From NCBI GenBank assembly GCA_030696545.1, contig JAUYSA010000004.1:1-6562 (forward strand): a stretch of 6,562 bases of DNA, read 5' to 3'. Each line of letters opens with the position of its first letter. Position 1 is the first letter of the stretch. This DNA comes from Hyphomonadaceae bacterium (GTDB lineage Bacteria > Pseudomonadota > Alphaproteobacteria > Caulobacterales > Hyphomonadaceae). Made by a program: the position numbers and the translations under genes. The notes under the pieces are model-generated. The model did no database searches and was not told the DNA's origin. It saw nothing but the letters and a program-made list of their open reading frames with translations. Below are positions 5,264-6,562 of this stretch, in pieces.

Positions 5264-6346
5264 TCAGAGCTTCCTGATGTTCGATCGGAAGCTGCGTATC
5301 GCACGTTGCCCGGCCAGGACGCCATAGATGGCGAATGCGATCAGCGAGAGGAAGACCCAGGCGAGGCCGAATATTCTCAGAAAGCCGATGAAATCTTCGC
5401 CCTGCATGTAGCCCCGGTCCAGGCCGGAGAGCATCACGCCAGCTCCGGCGAGGAAGAACATCGCAGAGGTGGCGAGATACTTCATAAGGGCGACCAGCAC
5501 AGGGCGGCAGCGCAGATAGTAGCGGACCGGGAAGACGACAGCGCCATAGATGCCGGCGAAGGCGAGGCAGTAGAGGGCGATGATCGCAACGCCGCGATCG
5601 GAAGTGTCGGGCGTGTATTGTCCTGCTGTGGTGATCAGTTGCCAAGCCGCGATGGCGATGAAGCCGGGGATAAGGAACAGCCAGTCGATGTAGCGGAAGG
5701 GCGGAATGTCCGGCAGTTTGCGGATCGGTGTTCCGCTTGAGCCGACGCGGCCGACATAGGCATCCGCAGCCTTGGGTGCGGCGCGGCCGGGGTCGACGGC
5801 TTCGGAGATCAGTTCGCCGATAGCCTCGTCGAGCTTCTTCTCTTTTTCTTCAAGAGTGTCGTCGTTTGCGGCTTGCGGGGCCGGGGCGCTTTTCAGGACG
5901 CTGGGCGGACGCTTGGCCGCCGGTCCATCATCGGATTTTCCGGCCAGTGCGGCGAGGTGTTCGACCAACTCGTCGATATGCGCCATCGGATCGGGGAAGA
6001 CCTGGATCCAGTTGCGATCGGCCAGCTCATATAGATAGGCGCCGCGCGGCTGGGTGTTCTCGATGAGAATCGGAACGACGGGTTTTGCCAGGCTGTCGGC
6101 GACGGCCAGTTCTTTCTTGAGCTGGCGGGAATTATTGCATTCCTCTGAGAAGAAGATCGCCAGCATCCGGGAGTTGGTGAGGGCCTCGACGATCGTTTCG
6201 CGCCAGTCTGCCCCGCCTTCGATATTGGCGTCGTACCAGACCGCGACCCCGCGCTGTTCCAGGCGGCGGACCACTGAGGCCACCAGCTCCCGGTCAGCCC
6301 GGCGGTAGCTGACGAAGATATCGTAACGGTTCCCAGTATCAGCCAT
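5264..6346 (-). CDS. TIR-domain protein with four C-terminal transmembrane segments
   Basis: Residues about 7-130 form a TIR domain (TIR_2 type). YDIFVSY (8-14) is box 1. GVAVWYDANIEGGADW (33-48) follows, then IFFSEECNNS (64-73) and KKELAVA, in which E79 sits where the NAD-cleaving TIR domains have their catalytic glutamate. A proline- and charge-rich linker follows, with a likely short coiled coil (about 164-182, TLEEKEKKLDEAIGEL). Four hydrophobic segments lie at about 221-240, 253-275, 284-305 and 323-347. The protein therefore probably sits in the inner membrane with its TIR domain in the cytoplasm, and ends in a basic tail (RSFRSNIRKL). I chose ATG 6346 (MADTGNRYD, 360 residues), close to the TIR fold; an ATG at 6442 would add 32 residues of unconserved look. 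No strong ribosome-binding site is visible. Bacterial TIR proteins are often NADases in anti-phage defence; a role here is inferred. Confidence 0.88.
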   Translation of the reverse strand: MADTGNRYDIFVSYRRADRELVASVVRRLEQRGVAVWYDANIEGGADWRETIVEALTNSRMLAIFFSEECNNSRQLKKELAVADSLAKPVVPILIENTQPRGAYLYELADRNWIQVFPDPMAHIDELVEHLAALAGKSDDGPAAKRPPSVLKSAPAPQAANDDTLEEKEKKLDEAIGELISEAVDPGRAAPKAADAYVGRVGSSGTPIRKLPDIPPFRYIDWLFLIPGFIAIAAWQLITTAGQYTPDTSDRGVAIIALYCLAFAGIYGAVVFPVRYYLRCRPVLVALMKYLATSAMFFLAGAGVMLSGLDRGYMQGEDFIGFLRIFGLAWVFLSLIAFAIYGVLAGQRAIRSFRSNIRKL

Positions 6347-6461
6347 GTTCAGGCGCCCCACGCGCCAGCAAGATTGACGTCCCCCATCAACACTTTCGTC
6401 CACGATTCTGCTGGATTGGCCACCCGGGTCCCCCTGAATCACCCTGATTCATCGCCAAACA
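6347..6461. promoter_or_regulatory. divergent regulatory region between the TIR gene and ffs
   Basis: This short region separates the start of the TIR gene (minus) from the SRP RNA promoter (plus). It contains a perfect 7-bp inverted repeat with 3-nt spacer, TGAATCA-CCC-TGATTCA (6435-6451), a plausible binding site for a dimeric regulator. Three GANTC sites fall within 47 bp: 6404-6408, 6436-6440 and 6446-6450, the last two inside the palindrome. I could not assign a -35/-10 pair for the TIR gene. A longer start for the TIR protein (ATG at 6442) would place its first codons inside the palindrome, which argues against it. Confidence 0.45.
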
Positions 6462-6490
6462 TTGCAGCAGCACGCGCGGCCTCCTATAAC
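6462..6490 (+). promoter_or_regulatory. sigma-70-type promoter of the SRP RNA gene
   Basis: TTGCAG (6462-6467) and TATAAC (6485-6490) are separated by 17 nt. The -10 matches the consensus at 5 of 6 positions and the -35 keeps TTG. Transcription would start about 7 nt downstream, near 6497, which fits the start of the SRP RNA. Confidence 0.7.
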
Positions 6491-6496
6491 CTAGGT

Positions 6497-6562
6497 GCAG
6501 GTTGGTTGCGGACGAGCAGTTCGCCAACCCGGTCAGGTCCGGAAGGAAGCAGCCGTAACGAG
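6497..6562 (+). ncRNA. ffs: signal recognition particle RNA (4.5S/SRP RNA), 3' end cut by window edge
   Basis: The sequence CAGGTCCGGAAGGAAGCAG (6534-6552) is the near-invariant apical loop of bacterial SRP RNA, including the GGAA tetraloop and the asymmetric internal loops that bind the Ffh M domain. The RNA directs nascent membrane and secreted proteins, with Ffh and FtsY, to the translocon. The 5' end is placed near 6497 from the promoter spacing and could be off by a few nucleotides. The 3' strand of the hairpin is only partly in the window, so the gene is incomplete here. Identification of the core is secure. Confidence 0.93.

Noticed and set aside
5260..5325. ATG 5325 as the nudC start
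   Set aside because: It would overlap the TIR gene by 62 nt, has no Shine-Dalgarno sequence, and the added 22 residues do not look like the family. GTG 5259, with AGGAAG upstream, is preferred, though not proven.
6347..6442. ATG 6442 as the TIR-protein start
   Set aside because: The added 32 residues lack conserved features and overlap the palindrome. ATG 6346 is seven codons before the TIR box 1, as is usual for stand-alone TIR_2 proteins.
1..6562. CRISPR array, insertion sequence or tRNA gene
   Set aside because: I found no regularly spaced direct repeats, no transposase-like frame with terminal inverted repeats and no tRNA-like cloverleaf with the conserved T-loop sequence on either strand.

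Overview
The window reads as chromosomal DNA of an alphaproteobacterium. High-GC coding sequence, a CycM-type membrane-anchored cytochrome c divergent from a gene pair ending in prephenate dehydratase, and a nudC homologue beside the SRP RNA gene (ffs) are all familiar from that class. Several GANTC sites, the CcrM methylation motif, fit this. A Caulobacterales or Hyphomonadaceae relative is my best guess, but the sequence does not prove it.

Layout. Positions 1-496 (minus strand) hold the 5' part of a cytochrome c gene that runs off the left edge. From 709 to 2609 (plus strand) lie a WD40-like beta-propeller gene of unknown function and, 32 nt later, prephenate dehydratase (pheA). A 467-nt intergenic region rich in short inverted repeats follows. 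It leads to a small secreted outer-membrane beta-barrel protein (3077-3556), closed by a textbook rho-independent terminator. A GNAT-family acetyltransferase (3665-4294) comes next and converges on nudC so tightly that the two stop codons overlap. On the minus strand, a TIR-domain protein with four predicted membrane segments (6346-5264) is followed after 4 nt by nudC (5259-4291), so the two look like an operon. At the right edge the SRP RNA gene starts on the plus strand with its own promoter, divergent from the TIR gene, and is cut by the window end.

How the genes relate. Most are housekeeping: respiratory electron transfer, phenylalanine synthesis, NAD(H)/NAD-capped RNA hydrolysis and protein targeting. 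The accessory-looking genes are the WD40-like gene, which has visibly lower GC and occupies a slot where kdsB often sits, and the membrane-anchored TIR gene between nudC and ffs. The most interesting possibility is the TIR-nudC pair. TIR domains of this kind can cleave NAD+, and NudC hydrolyses NAD(H), so two NAD-acting enzymes appear to be co-transcribed. Whether this is a functional defence or NAD-homeostasis module, or only the insertion of a TIR gene into a conserved core block, cannot be decided from the sequence alone.
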